Source: Halobacillus_B rhizosphaerae (GTDB taxonomy: Bacteria; Bacillota; Bacilli; Bacillales; Halobacillaceae). From it: a DNA stretch of 64,000 nucleotides. The notes under the pieces were generated by a model that worked only from the letters and a program-made list of their open reading frames with translations, was not told the origin of the DNA and searched no databases. The stretch's first letter is position 1; every line of letters starts with the position of its first letter. Location of the stretch: contig NZ_JAUTWQ010000023.1 of the NCBI RefSeq assembly GCF_046719735.1, positions 1-64,000 on the forward strand. Direction: 5' to 3'. This document shows positions 56,950 to 64,000 of this stretch, one piece after another. Position numbers and translations under genes: made by a program.

Positions 56950-58032
56950 TTAGCTGCTATTCTTCTTTTGAACCGCTTGTTTATTTACTACGTAAGGAAT
57001 AACAAAGGGTAGCAGCAAATAGATCGTTAACAAACGAACCAGCTGAAGAGAAGCAACAATTGAGGCATCAAGACTAAGGACGGCAGCTGTAGAGGACATT
57101 TGCGGTGCGCCTCCTGGAGCCATGGCCAGCATGCTTGTAACATAATTTAGAGATGTAGTCTCGAAAAAAATAAAGGAGATGACGAAGGTTAACACCAAGT
57201 ACATCATCAAGATTCCAACACTGAGCCAGCCAATCTTTTTCAGTTGAACTAAAGTAGCACGGTCAAATCTCAAACCAATAATTGCACCAAGCAGAGCTTG
57301 GCTGATTCCCACAAAGGTACCAGGTAAAGATCCAAGGTGAAATATAAATTGGTTAACCAAAAAAGCAAGCAGCATGCCATATAAAAGCTGCCCGGCAGGA
57401 ATTTTTGCTATTTTCGCAAGGAATAGGGCCAGAGCAACAATGGCTAAAACACAAAGAATTTTAAAACCTGGAAACAGCATCGGGGCAGTCGTGCTACTGA
57501 CTGATTCTGCTGCATGAGTTGCTGCTTGCTCACTTCCATTAGCGGTCAAATGGGCAACAAGTCCTGCTAAAACGGGAATAGACATGGCTACAAACATTGC
57601 CCGAGTCATCTGAAACCCCGCCACGATTCGCTGATCTGCGTCGTATTCTTCACTTAATGCCAGCATAGCAGAAGCTCCACCCGGGATGCAGGAGAATAAA
57701 GCAGTGGTTGGATCGAGAGCTGAATAACGGGCTAATATTTTACTCAGACCCCAAGCCCCAAGCATAATGATAATCAAACTAATTAGAAGCGGCAGGAAGA
57801 AAGAAGCCACTTCCTTGAACATGCTCGTTTGCATCGTCAATCCAATGCTTGCCCCTATTAAGGAAAGAGAAAAGGGAAACAAATAAGACGGCATGGAAAT
57901 CTCACTGATTTTAATCCGGAAAAAGATTCCAAAAAGCAGTGAGCCGATTAGCCAGCCATCTGGGATATTCAGCAAGGATAACAGCCACCCAGTTAAAATG
58001 GCAGCTAAAAGGTATAAAATCGTGCGAGCCAT
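56950..58032 (-). CDS. AbrB-family membrane protein (ammonia monooxygenase-like; not the AbrB regulator)
   Basis: The 360-residue protein has about ten helices with internal repeat: IPDGWLIGSLLFGI, IGASIGLTMQ, SCIPGGASAMLALSEEYDADQRIVAGFQMTR (first half) and MLAMAPGGAPQMSSTAAVLSLDASIVASLQLVR (second half). The paired PGG motifs mark the AbrB/DUF2215-like duplication family. Its transport substrate is unknown. The isochorismatase gene lies upstream on the same strand, about 90 bases away, so they may be co-transcribed. Confidence 0.85.
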   Translation of the reverse strand: MARTILYLLAAILTGWLLSLLNIPDGWLIGSLLFGIFFRIKISEISMPSYLFPFSLSLIGASIGLTMQTSMFKEVASFFLPLLISLIIIMLGAWGLSKILARYSALDPTTALFSCIPGGASAMLALSEEYDADQRIVAGFQMTRAMFVAMSIPVLAGLVAHLTANGSEQAATHAAESVSSTTAPMLFPGFKILCVLAIVALALFLAKIAKIPAGQLLYGMLLAFLVNQFIFHLGSLPGTFVGISQALLGAIIGLRFDRATLVQLKKIGWLSVGILMMYLVLTFVISFIFFETTSLNYVTSMLAMAPGGAPQMSSTAAVLSLDASIVASLQLVRLLTIYLLLPFVIPYVVNKQAVQKKNSS

Positions 58033-58125
58033 GTCAGTTCCTTCTTTCTATAGGAAGCGTTCATAGTCAACCTAGTCTTGTTATGTTAAGGAGGTCATCT
58101 CTTAAGAAGGTTCTTTACAATACCT

Positions 58126-58695
58126 CTAGTTTAAATGATCTGTCCAATCAGCAATATTCTTGACTTCAGCCTGCTTTGGGAACACTTTTTCAGTAAGTAC
58201 TTCGTGAACCTCTGGATCTGAATCTAGACAAGCATCTTTCAGCACGGTTATCGAAAAGTCTTTATCAGCTGCTTCCCGTAAAGTAGAAAGAACTACACCA
58301 CTTGTCGCTATTCCACTTAAAACAAGATGATCAATTCCCTGTGCCCTTAAGATCACTTCAAGATTACTGCCTGTGAATGCACTGACACGGTATTTAGTAA
58401 TAACCGGTTCATTTTCCAGAGGTTTTACTGAATCGTGAATTTGAGTAGCTTCTTCTGAAATTGTCATTCCGCCTGATTGGGAAATAGCTGAAAAAGTCTT
58501 ATTCTTTGGATTAATTTCAGGATAACCTTCGCTAAACCCAACGCGTACAAAAAAGACTGGAATTTCATGCTTGCGAGCCGTCTCTAATGCTTTCTGGAAC
58601 GGATATAGAGCTTCGTCTTGTTCTGCAAAACGGGAAACAATGCCCTTTTGCAAGTCCATTAGTAATAGTGCAGATTTGCCGTCCTGATTTTTCAT
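58126..58695 (-). CDS. Isochorismatase-family protein lacking the catalytic cysteine
   Basis: The 189-residue protein has Asp14 (LLMDLQKG) and Lys101 (VITKYRVSAF) of the family triad. The nucleophile position in the signature GxxTxxCV reads GIATSGVVLST, with Gly133 instead of Cys. Length and fold pattern match isochorismatase/nicotinamidase hydrolases. Without cysteine it may act like true isochorismatases, which use Asp rather than Cys, or on another substrate. A TetR gene diverges from it. RBS AAAGGAG. Confidence 0.85.
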   Translation of the reverse strand: MKNQDGKSALLLMDLQKGIVSRFAEQDEALYPFQKALETARKHEIPVFFVRVGFSEGYPEINPKNKTFSAISQSGGMTISEEATQIHDSVKPLENEPVITKYRVSAFTGSNLEVILRAQGIDHLVLSGIATSGVVLSTLREAADKDFSITVLKDACLDSDPEVHEVLTEKVFPKQAEVKNIADWTDHLN

Positions 58696-58732
58696 AGGTT
58701 GTATGCTCCTTTTTATTAAGATAAAATTAAGT

Positions 58733-58744
58733 GGAGAACTCTCC
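58733..58744. promoter_or_regulatory. Palindrome between the divergent isochorismatase and TetR genes
   Basis: GGAGAACTCTCC (arms GGAGA/TCTCC) lies in the middle of the 116-base intergenic region. A TetR dimer could bind it and control both genes; supported only by position and symmetry. Confidence 0.4.
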
Positions 58745-58811
58745 TGTTTCAGGATAACCGGATAGGTCTCCGTTTGTCAAGATGGAAGAAATGGAGTAAA
58801 GGAGTGGTACG

Positions 58812-59411
58812 ATGTCAAAAAACAGAAATTTGTCTCCCGGTAGGACAGAACGGCGTGATGCCGCCCAGAATCGTCAGCGGATACTAGACGCAGCCCATAA
58901 TTTATTTACCCAAAAGGGAGTGGAAGCAGTCAGTATGAATCAAATTGCTGCTGAAGCTGAAATAGGAGCGGGGACTCTTTATCGCAGATATCGGAATAAA
59001 GGTGAACTATGTCTGGCTTTAATTAAAGATAATGTGGTGCTTTGCTTTGAAAGTATTGATTCCTATTTGGAAGATAACCATACTGAACCTCCTCATGAGC
59101 GTTTAAAAGGGATTTTGAGCTTGTTCATACAGTTCCGGGAAAGCAAATCCCAGTTATTGAAAGGTGTCGAGGATGGAGAATCTGCCCAACGGCCAGCAAC
59201 GGCTCGAAGTCCTTTATTCACTGAATTACATGAAAAAATAGTGTGCTTATTTGAAGAGATGGATGAACATCACTCCAATAGTACTTTTAAAGCAGACATT
59301 TTGCTTGCAGCTTTAAAGAGCGAGGAGTATTTATTTCAAAGGGACGTGCGCGGGTATTCTCCAGATGAAATATTAGACCATATTTGCTCTCTCTTTATCC
59401 CTCAGACTTGA
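58812..59411 (+). CDS. TetR-family transcriptional regulator
   Basis: The 199-residue protein has a TetR helix-turn-helix (about 18-65: AAQNRQRILDAAHNLFTQKG then MNQIAAEAEIGAGTLYRRY) and a variable effector domain. It is divergent from the isochorismatase-like gene, so it likely regulates that gene and the AbrB-family gene behind it. AAAGGAG before the ATG. Confidence 0.9.
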   Translation: MSKNRNLSPGRTERRDAAQNRQRILDAAHNLFTQKGVEAVSMNQIAAEAEIGAGTLYRRYRNKGELCLALIKDNVVLCFESIDSYLEDNHTEPPHERLKGILSLFIQFRESKSQLLKGVEDGESAQRPATARSPLFTELHEKIVCLFEEMDEHHSNSTFKADILLAALKSEEYLFQRDVRGYSPDEILDHICSLFIPQT

Positions 59412-59423
59412 GGCATGAGAATT

Positions 59424-59463
59424 GCAGCACCCCGAACCCATGAAAACAAAGGTCCGGGGCTGC
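59424..59463. terminator. Convergent terminator TetR / disulfide reductase
   Basis: GCAGC-(2-base bulge)-CCCG.ACC pairs with GGT.CGGGGCTGC; a CCGAACC-core hairpin. Confidence 0.6.
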
Positions 59464-59470
59464 TGGTAAA

Positions 59471-60823
59471 TTAAAAGAAACTTGGAATATCGCTTTCGGC
59501 TGTTGGATAGGCCCAAAGCATTTGCTGTAATTCCTGTTTCGTTGCTTTCTTAACGATAGCCAGGGTAAAGAGATTGATTAAATGGTCAGCAGAGCTGGTC
59601 AAGAAGTGGGCACCGATAATTTCATCGGTAAAAGGATTGATTAATAGCTTGGCGTAAGCTCCTTCCTCTTGTGTATGTTGATAAGTGAAAAAGGAAGTGA
59701 TCGTTCTTGATTGCACTTCGTAAGGGATGTTATTTTCTTTCGCTTCCTGCTGAGTAATTCCTACAGAAGCTAATTTTGGATAAGTAAATACCACGGATGG
59801 GATTGGCGTGGAACTAGGAGACTGTTCTTTCTCATCAATAAGATGGTGAAGAAGTCTCTCTGCTTGTTCTCCTGCCACAGGAGTGAGCTGTTTCATGCCT
59901 GTATCTGCCACATCACCAGCTGCGTAAATATGAGATTGAGAAATGGATTGCAGGTTATGGTTAACCAATATCCCTTTATTTGAACATTCTACTCCCGCTG
60001 CAGCTAAATTCAATGAATCTACATTTCCTGTTCTACCTCCTCCATGAATAACTAGATCCGCGTTAAATTCATGCTGGTGATCGAACTTCTTAACTTGAAT
60101 AAGATATTTCCCGTTATCAAGCTTTTCGATTTTTTGAGCTTCAGTGCTGGTGTGAATACTGATTCCTAAATCCTTAGAATGTTCAACAAGCTTATTGGTG
60201 ATTTCTTTATCAAAGTTTTTTAACACTTCTTTACCACGATGGACAATAATGACCTCTCTGCCGAGCCTTGCACAGAGGTGAGCAAATTCAAAAGAGATAT
60301 ATCCGCCACCGATAAACAAAATGCGCTCTGGTAATTGTTCTAATTCAAAGAAATCATCACTTGTCACTAAGTACTGGTTTCCTTCAATAGGCAGTTTAGC
60401 AGGAGAAGCACCTGATGCTATGACTATTTTATCTGCCTTTAGGATCGTGTCATTCACTTTAATAGTATGATCATCTTCAAATGAAGCCGTTCCATGAAAG
60501 GTATCGATACCCTGTTTCTTAAAAGCTTCTTCAGTGCTTTCTGGGACGGGTGAAGTAAAAGTGTTTTTGTAATCCATTAAATCTTTCCAGTCAAGTTCCA
60601 CTTCCCCTTTAATGCCTTTTCCAAGAACCCTTTTTGTATCATCATAAATTTCGGCTATCCCGGCTAACACTTTTTTAGGGTCACAGCCTCTCTGGGGACA
60701 TGTACCGCCAAATGGCCTTTCATCAACAATGGCGGTATGTAATCCCCTTCTCTTTGCCACTGTAGCTGCTTTACCGCCAGCTACTCCCGTTCCTATAACA
60801 ATAAGATCATATGTACTCGTCAT
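59471..60823 (-). CDS. FAD/NAD(P)-dependent disulfide oxidoreductase (glutathione reductase-like)
   Basis: The 450-residue class I flavoprotein has the FAD motif VIGTGVAGGKAA, the redox disulfide GGTCPQRGCDPKK (Cys42/Cys47), the NAD(P) motif FIGGGYISFEFA and the FAD-binding YAAGDVAD. The C-terminal dimer region AYPTAESD replaces the usual HPTxxE His-Glu dyad, so the catalytic base differs (Tyr for His). It is of the mercuric reductase/DLDH type but lacks MerR neighbours; its thiol substrate is unknown. AAGGAGG before ATG. Confidence 0.88.
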   Translation of the reverse strand: MTSTYDLIVIGTGVAGGKAATVAKRRGLHTAIVDERPFGGTCPQRGCDPKKVLAGIAEIYDDTKRVLGKGIKGEVELDWKDLMDYKNTFTSPVPESTEEAFKKQGIDTFHGTASFEDDHTIKVNDTILKADKIVIASGASPAKLPIEGNQYLVTSDDFFELEQLPERILFIGGGYISFEFAHLCARLGREVIIVHRGKEVLKNFDKEITNKLVEHSKDLGISIHTSTEAQKIEKLDNGKYLIQVKKFDHQHEFNADLVIHGGGRTGNVDSLNLAAAGVECSNKGILVNHNLQSISQSHIYAAGDVADTGMKQLTPVAGEQAERLLHHLIDEKEQSPSSTPIPSVVFTYPKLASVGITQQEAKENNIPYEVQSRTITSFFTYQHTQEEGAYAKLLINPFTDEIIGAHFLTSSADHLINLFTLAIVKKATKQELQQMLWAYPTAESDIPSFF

Positions 60824-60987
60824 CTTGTCATCCTCCTTTATTTATTTTCCTAAATGGTTTATACCCCTGATACTTCCGGGAAAAACAGTGAGAAGAGCGA
60901 AACAAAAGCTTTGAAAAAAATGTATGGTTTCGTTATGGTCTAGAAAAAGGTGTGGGAAGCCAATTTAACGTAAGGGACGAAAATAAA

Positions 60988-62250
60988 ATGAATCTACATA
61001 GAAGACCTATACCGGTCGAGCAAGCGATTGATCAAGTAATGAACTGGAAGCAAATAGGCAGAATCGAAACAGTCTCCATAGAAGAAAGCCATGGAAGATA
61101 TTTAGCAGAGGACATCACTGCAACAAACGCTGTTCCTCCCTTTGATAAATCTCCATACGATGGCTTTGCTCTTCGGTCCGCTGATACGAAAGGGCTTGGA
61201 AAAGGCGAGAGTAGTGAATTTCATGTTATAGAGCAGGTTGGTGCGGGTCACCGAGCCAGCCGCCCCCTTCACAAAGGAGAAGCGGTGAGGATTATGACAG
61301 GAGCGGAGATTCCGCAAGGTGCTGATTGTGTAGCTATGTTTGAAGTCTGTGAAACCTTTGAAAAGAATAACCAACCTTTTATGAAGATTAAAAGAGAGCT
61401 TTCCCCTCGGCAGAATGTGATTGAAAAAGGTTCAGAAGTAGAAAAAGGCGCAGGGCTGCTGCAAGTAGGTCAAAAAGTGAATCCGGGAGTGCAAGCAATA
61501 CTCGCAACGTTTGGATATAGTACAATAAAAGTATACCAAAAGCCAAAGGTAGGCATTTTCGCCACTGGAACCGAACTTCTGGATGTAGAGGAGCCTCTCG
61601 TACCGGGGAAGATTCGCAATTCCAATGCTTTTATGGCAGCAGCACAGATAGAGCGTGCTGGTGCAGAAGCTGTATATTTAGGTAAACTAGAAGATGATTT
61701 TAATACTTGCTTTGAAGCATTAAGTTCTGCTGTAGACGAGGTTGACCTTTTGATTACTACAGGGGGAGTGTCGGTAGGCGATTTTGACTTAATGCCTGAT
61801 TTATATAAGAAACTTGAGGCAGAAGTGTTGTTTAATAAAATTGCGATGAGACCAGGAAGCGTAACAACAGTTGCTCAACTCAATGGCAAATTACTGTTTG
61901 GATTGTCGGGCAATCCCTCGGCCTGCTACGTAGGATTCGAATTGTTTGCGTACCCTGTTATTCAGCACTTATTAGGAGCAAGCCGTCCTTTTCACCGCAG
62001 AACGAAAGCTGTACTTGGATCAGACTTTAAAAAAGCGAATCCTTTCACGAGATTTGTCCGAGGTTTCATCGCCTATGAAGATGGAAAATTGGTCGTTTAC
62101 CCAGCAGGAGTGGATAAATCTGCAGTCGTTACATCCTTAGCGCGAACGGACACTTTTATCGTGCTGCGCGGAGGGACAAGGGGGTACGAAGCAGGCGATC
62201 AAGTGGATGCAATTTTCGTAGAGGGAGAAACAGGACAAGAGCATTTTTGA
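60988..62250 (+). CDS. moeA: Molybdopterin molybdenumtransferase
   Basis: The 420-residue MoeA has four domains. The motifs are PPFDKSPYDGFALR (domain III), RIMTGAEIPQGADCVAMFE, the MoaB/MogA-like domain ATGTELLD...ITTGGVSVGDFD...RPGS and GLSGNPSACYVGFE, and a C-terminal beta domain. It inserts molybdate into adenylylated molybdopterin. ATG 60988 is behind AAGGGACG. It overlaps the MoaA ORF region, and the ATG of moaA lies 36 bases after its stop, so they form one operon. Confidence 0.93.
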   Translation: MNLHRRPIPVEQAIDQVMNWKQIGRIETVSIEESHGRYLAEDITATNAVPPFDKSPYDGFALRSADTKGLGKGESSEFHVIEQVGAGHRASRPLHKGEAVRIMTGAEIPQGADCVAMFEVCETFEKNNQPFMKIKRELSPRQNVIEKGSEVEKGAGLLQVGQKVNPGVQAILATFGYSTIKVYQKPKVGIFATGTELLDVEEPLVPGKIRNSNAFMAAAQIERAGAEAVYLGKLEDDFNTCFEALSSAVDEVDLLITTGGVSVGDFDLMPDLYKKLEAEVLFNKIAMRPGSVTTVAQLNGKLLFGLSGNPSACYVGFELFAYPVIQHLLGASRPFHRRTKAVLGSDFKKANPFTRFVRGFIAYEDGKLVVYPAGVDKSAVVTSLARTDTFIVLRGGTRGYEAGDQVDAIFVEGETGQEHF

Positions 62251-62285
62251 ACCGCCAGGCAGCTAAGAAAGGAGTCAGCCATAAC

Positions 62286-63299
62286 ATGGTGAATTATGTG
62301 TTAGATAAATACGATCGCCCCATGAAAGATTTGCGAATTTCAGTCATAGATCAATGTAACTTCCGGTGTACGTACTGCATGCCCAAAGAAATATTTGGGG
62401 ATGACTACCAATTCATGCCGGCACAGGAACTGCTCAGCTTTGATGAGCTGGAGCGGATGGTAAAAATATTTGCCCAATTTGGAACAGAAAAAATCCGCTT
62501 AACAGGCGGAGAACCACTAATGAGAAAAAACTTGGATGAATTGATCCGGCGTCTTTCAGCTATAGATGGCATTAAAGATATTGCTGTAACGACAAACGCT
62601 GTATTTCTGGTTAAGCAGGCAAAAAAATTGAAGGCAGCTGGGTTAAATCGAGTCAACATTAGTTTAGATGCCATTGAAGATGAAGTATTTAAACAGACTA
62701 ACGGGCGAGGAATTAAAACGAGTCCAGTTATAAAGGGGATCGAAGCCGCTCGGGAAGCTGGACTGAATATAAAGATCAATATGGTAGTTAAAAAAGGAAT
62801 GAATGAAAGTCAGATCCTTCCGATGGCTCGTTATTTTAAAGAAACCGGGGACACTTTGCGATTTATTGAGTTTATGGATGTTGGAAATCACAACGGCTGG
62901 AATATGGATACAGTAATTTCTAAGAAAGAAATTATCCGACAGATTCATGAAGAATTGCCTCTAGAGCCATTAGATGCGAATTATTATGGGGAGGTAGCTT
63001 CTCGATATAAATATAAAGATGGAAATTCTGAAATCGGAGTAATTTCATCGGTAACCGATGCGTTTTGCAGTACTTGTACGCGGATTAGACTTTCTGCGGA
63101 CGGAAAATTGTTCACTTGTTTATTTGCGACGGAAGGTTATGATTTGAAAGAAATGATCAGGAGCAATCAAACCGACCATGAAATCATTTTGCAATTAATA
63201 AAGATTTGGACGAAACGGGATGATCGGTATTCTGATGAACGTGCAGAAGGGAAGCCGCAGAAAAAAGAAAAAATTGAAATGTCCTACATTGGCGGATAA
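62286..63299 (+). CDS. moaA: GTP 3',8-cyclase (radical SAM, Moco biosynthesis)
   Basis: The 337-residue MoaA has the N-terminal radical-SAM cluster CNFRCTYC (Cys24, Cys28, Cys31), the glycine motif LTGGEPL and the C-terminal second cluster FCSTCTRIRLSADGKLFTC. It makes 3',8-cH2GTP for cyclic pyranopterin. ATG 62286 is about 11 bases from GGAG; the ORF extends upstream without support. The moeA-moaA pair supplies molybdopterin needed by the formate dehydrogenase at 22.7 kb. Confidence 0.95.
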   Translation: MVNYVLDKYDRPMKDLRISVIDQCNFRCTYCMPKEIFGDDYQFMPAQELLSFDELERMVKIFAQFGTEKIRLTGGEPLMRKNLDELIRRLSAIDGIKDIAVTTNAVFLVKQAKKLKAAGLNRVNISLDAIEDEVFKQTNGRGIKTSPVIKGIEAAREAGLNIKINMVVKKGMNESQILPMARYFKETGDTLRFIEFMDVGNHNGWNMDTVISKKEIIRQIHEELPLEPLDANYYGEVASRYKYKDGNSEIGVISSVTDAFCSTCTRIRLSADGKLFTCLFATEGYDLKEMIRSNQTDHEIILQLIKIWTKRDDRYSDERAEGKPQKKEKIEMSYIGG

Positions 63300-63308
63300 G
63301 TAAGAAGT

Positions 63309-63336
63309 CCAGCACTATTTAGTGCTGGTTTTTTTT
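63309..63336 (+). terminator. Terminator of moeA-moaA
   Basis: CCAGCACT/AGTGCTGG with a four-base loop and eight Ts. Confidence 0.9.
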
Positions 63337-63760
63337 GTGAAAAAGGAAATGCCAGCAGTTTAAAGGCGAGGAATCAAGGAGCGGACAGGAGCTTACTACG
63401 AATGAGCGCTCCGGAAATAACCCCCGCTATTCGCGAACGGCTTTTTTGTCTGCCTCCCGCAGAAGTCTGAGTGTATTTCCTACAGTGAAATGCTCTTGAT
63501 TTCTCGCTCGCTTTTTCCTGTTCAACAGAGGAACGTGATAAAACCCGAATGATGAAGGATTGTTAATCCCTTTACCGTTCGAGTTTAATAATGGCTAACA
63601 GACTTGTGCCCTGTCTTTTTTGAAAAAAATTATCAAACGAACTGCAGGAACAGGATGGAGATCGCAGCAATACATATTCAACTTTGCTAGAATGCTTTTT
63701 GATTTTCAAGGGCAGGGTGAATTATAATAAAGGTGTACAAACTGTTGGGAGGTACGTGAA
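63337..63760. other. Intergenic region before ywpF
   Basis: It contains a TTCGCGAA-centred palindrome followed by TTTTTT (63430-63448) and a degenerate AAACCCGAA...TTCGAGTTT hairpin (63543-63590) of the CCGAAC type. No ORF is convincing. Confidence 0.5.
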
Positions 63761-64000
63761 TTGAAAACCTTTAAATTGGTTTCTTTGGATATTCTAGAAG
63801 AGAAGAATGATGATATCACTCAGCGTAGAATTAAATTACATGATGGATTAATTATTAATCGGGAGGATGATAAAGGGAGATGGGTGATTGAAGCTTTTGT
63901 TGACCGCAGCTATGCCGAGTTTTTTCAAGAAATGATTGAAAGAAACGAGGAGCTAATGATTCAAGTCAAGATTACAAAGCAAAGTAATCAGCCTGCAACC
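63761..64000 (+). CDS. YwpF-like protein (N-terminal 80 residues; continues past window)
   Basis: TTG at 63761 is nine bases after GGGAGG and opens an ORF to the window edge (80 codons, no stop). The start MKTFKLVSLDIL then DGLIINREDDKGRWVIEAF matches YwpF of Bacillus, a small protein of unknown function whose ywpF gene is under spore-envelope or biofilm-type control. The rest of the gene is outside the window. Confidence 0.75.
   Translation, partial: MKTFKLVSLDILEEKNDDITQRRIKLHDGLIINREDDKGRWVIEAFVDRSYAEFFQEMIERNEELMIQVKITKQSNQPAT

Noticed and set aside
56950..58032. AbrB transition-state regulator
   Set aside because: Only the family name coincides; the protein is a polytopic membrane protein with paired PGG motifs and no SpoVT/AbrB DNA-binding fold.
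63430..63448. Terminator at the TTCGCGAA palindrome followed by TTTTTT
   Set aside because: The palindrome has no loop, so it would not form a stable transcript hairpin; recorded only in the intergenic note.
1..64000. CRISPR array, prophage, IS element, rRNA or tRNA
   Set aside because: No regularly spaced direct repeats, transposase or integrase motifs, and no tRNA/rRNA-like sequence was recognised.

Overview
The window looks like chromosome from a low-GC, spore-former-type Bacillaceae bacterium, most likely a moderate halophile of the Halobacillus group. The supports are the Bacillus-like gene set and AGGAGG ribosome sites, frequent TTG/GTG starts, a stand-alone GlnR-boxed glutamine synthetase, a C30-carotenoid glycosyltransferase/acyltransferase pair, a CPA1 Na+/H+ antiporter and YrzI/YwpF-type proteins. 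The genus is inference. I see no rRNA, tRNA, prophage, IS element or CRISPR array. It reads as ordinary core/accessory chromosome made of short operons separated by strong hairpin terminators.

Layout. 1-11 kb: a WalR-boxed 3D-domain wall protein, a dicarboxylate/amino-acid symporter, a zinc-ribbon membrane protein paired with an HtrA-like protease, a phospholipase-A2-like miniprotein, glutamine synthetase, a cytochrome P450, MntH and a catalytically stripped YgjP-like protein. 11-17.5 kb: an esterase, then a complete GlcNAc operon (nagE-nagA-nagB-nagR plus a SIS protein) with a NagR operator. 17.5-22 kb: Zur-boxed zinc-free S14, TPP-riboswitch-controlled thiT, a DUF1028 protein, and an ArsR/MFS pair with phased CTAATTAG operators. 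22-26 kb: fdhD, formate dehydrogenase and a DUF1641 protein. Their molybdenum cofactor links to moeA/moaA at 61-63 kb.

26-37 kb: an HSL esterase, the carotenoid glycosyltransferase/acyltransferase pair, an MMPL exporter with its TetR regulator (matching operators before both genes), an aldo/keto reductase, a Na+/H+ antiporter and NfrA. 37-47 kb: an ABC exporter, an RsgA-like GTPase behind a small leader ORF with mutually exclusive RNA hairpins, ppaC, corA, a mini flavoprotein, a degenerate HPr-like protein, an SDR and an HD hydrolase. 47.4-48.4 kb is the oddest stretch: about 1 kb holding four tiny ORFs (two YrzI-like), two internal terminators, a cre-like promoter and a possible structured RNA. 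48-64 kb: an exported NagZ-like glycosidase, a sugar dehydrogenase lipoprotein, AraC/VOC, a decayed HTH gene before a DUF817 protein, an SSS symporter, an AbrB-family protein, an isochorismatase/TetR divergent pair, a disulfide reductase, moeA-moaA and the start of ywpF.

The best candidates for undescribed biology are the leader-ORF/hairpin switch before rsgA, the YrzI mini-ORF cluster, the 16-bp-phased ArsR operators, and several divergent or disarmed family members (glutamine synthetase lacking the feedback arginine, HPr-like protein, YgjP-like protein, isochorismatase without its cysteine).
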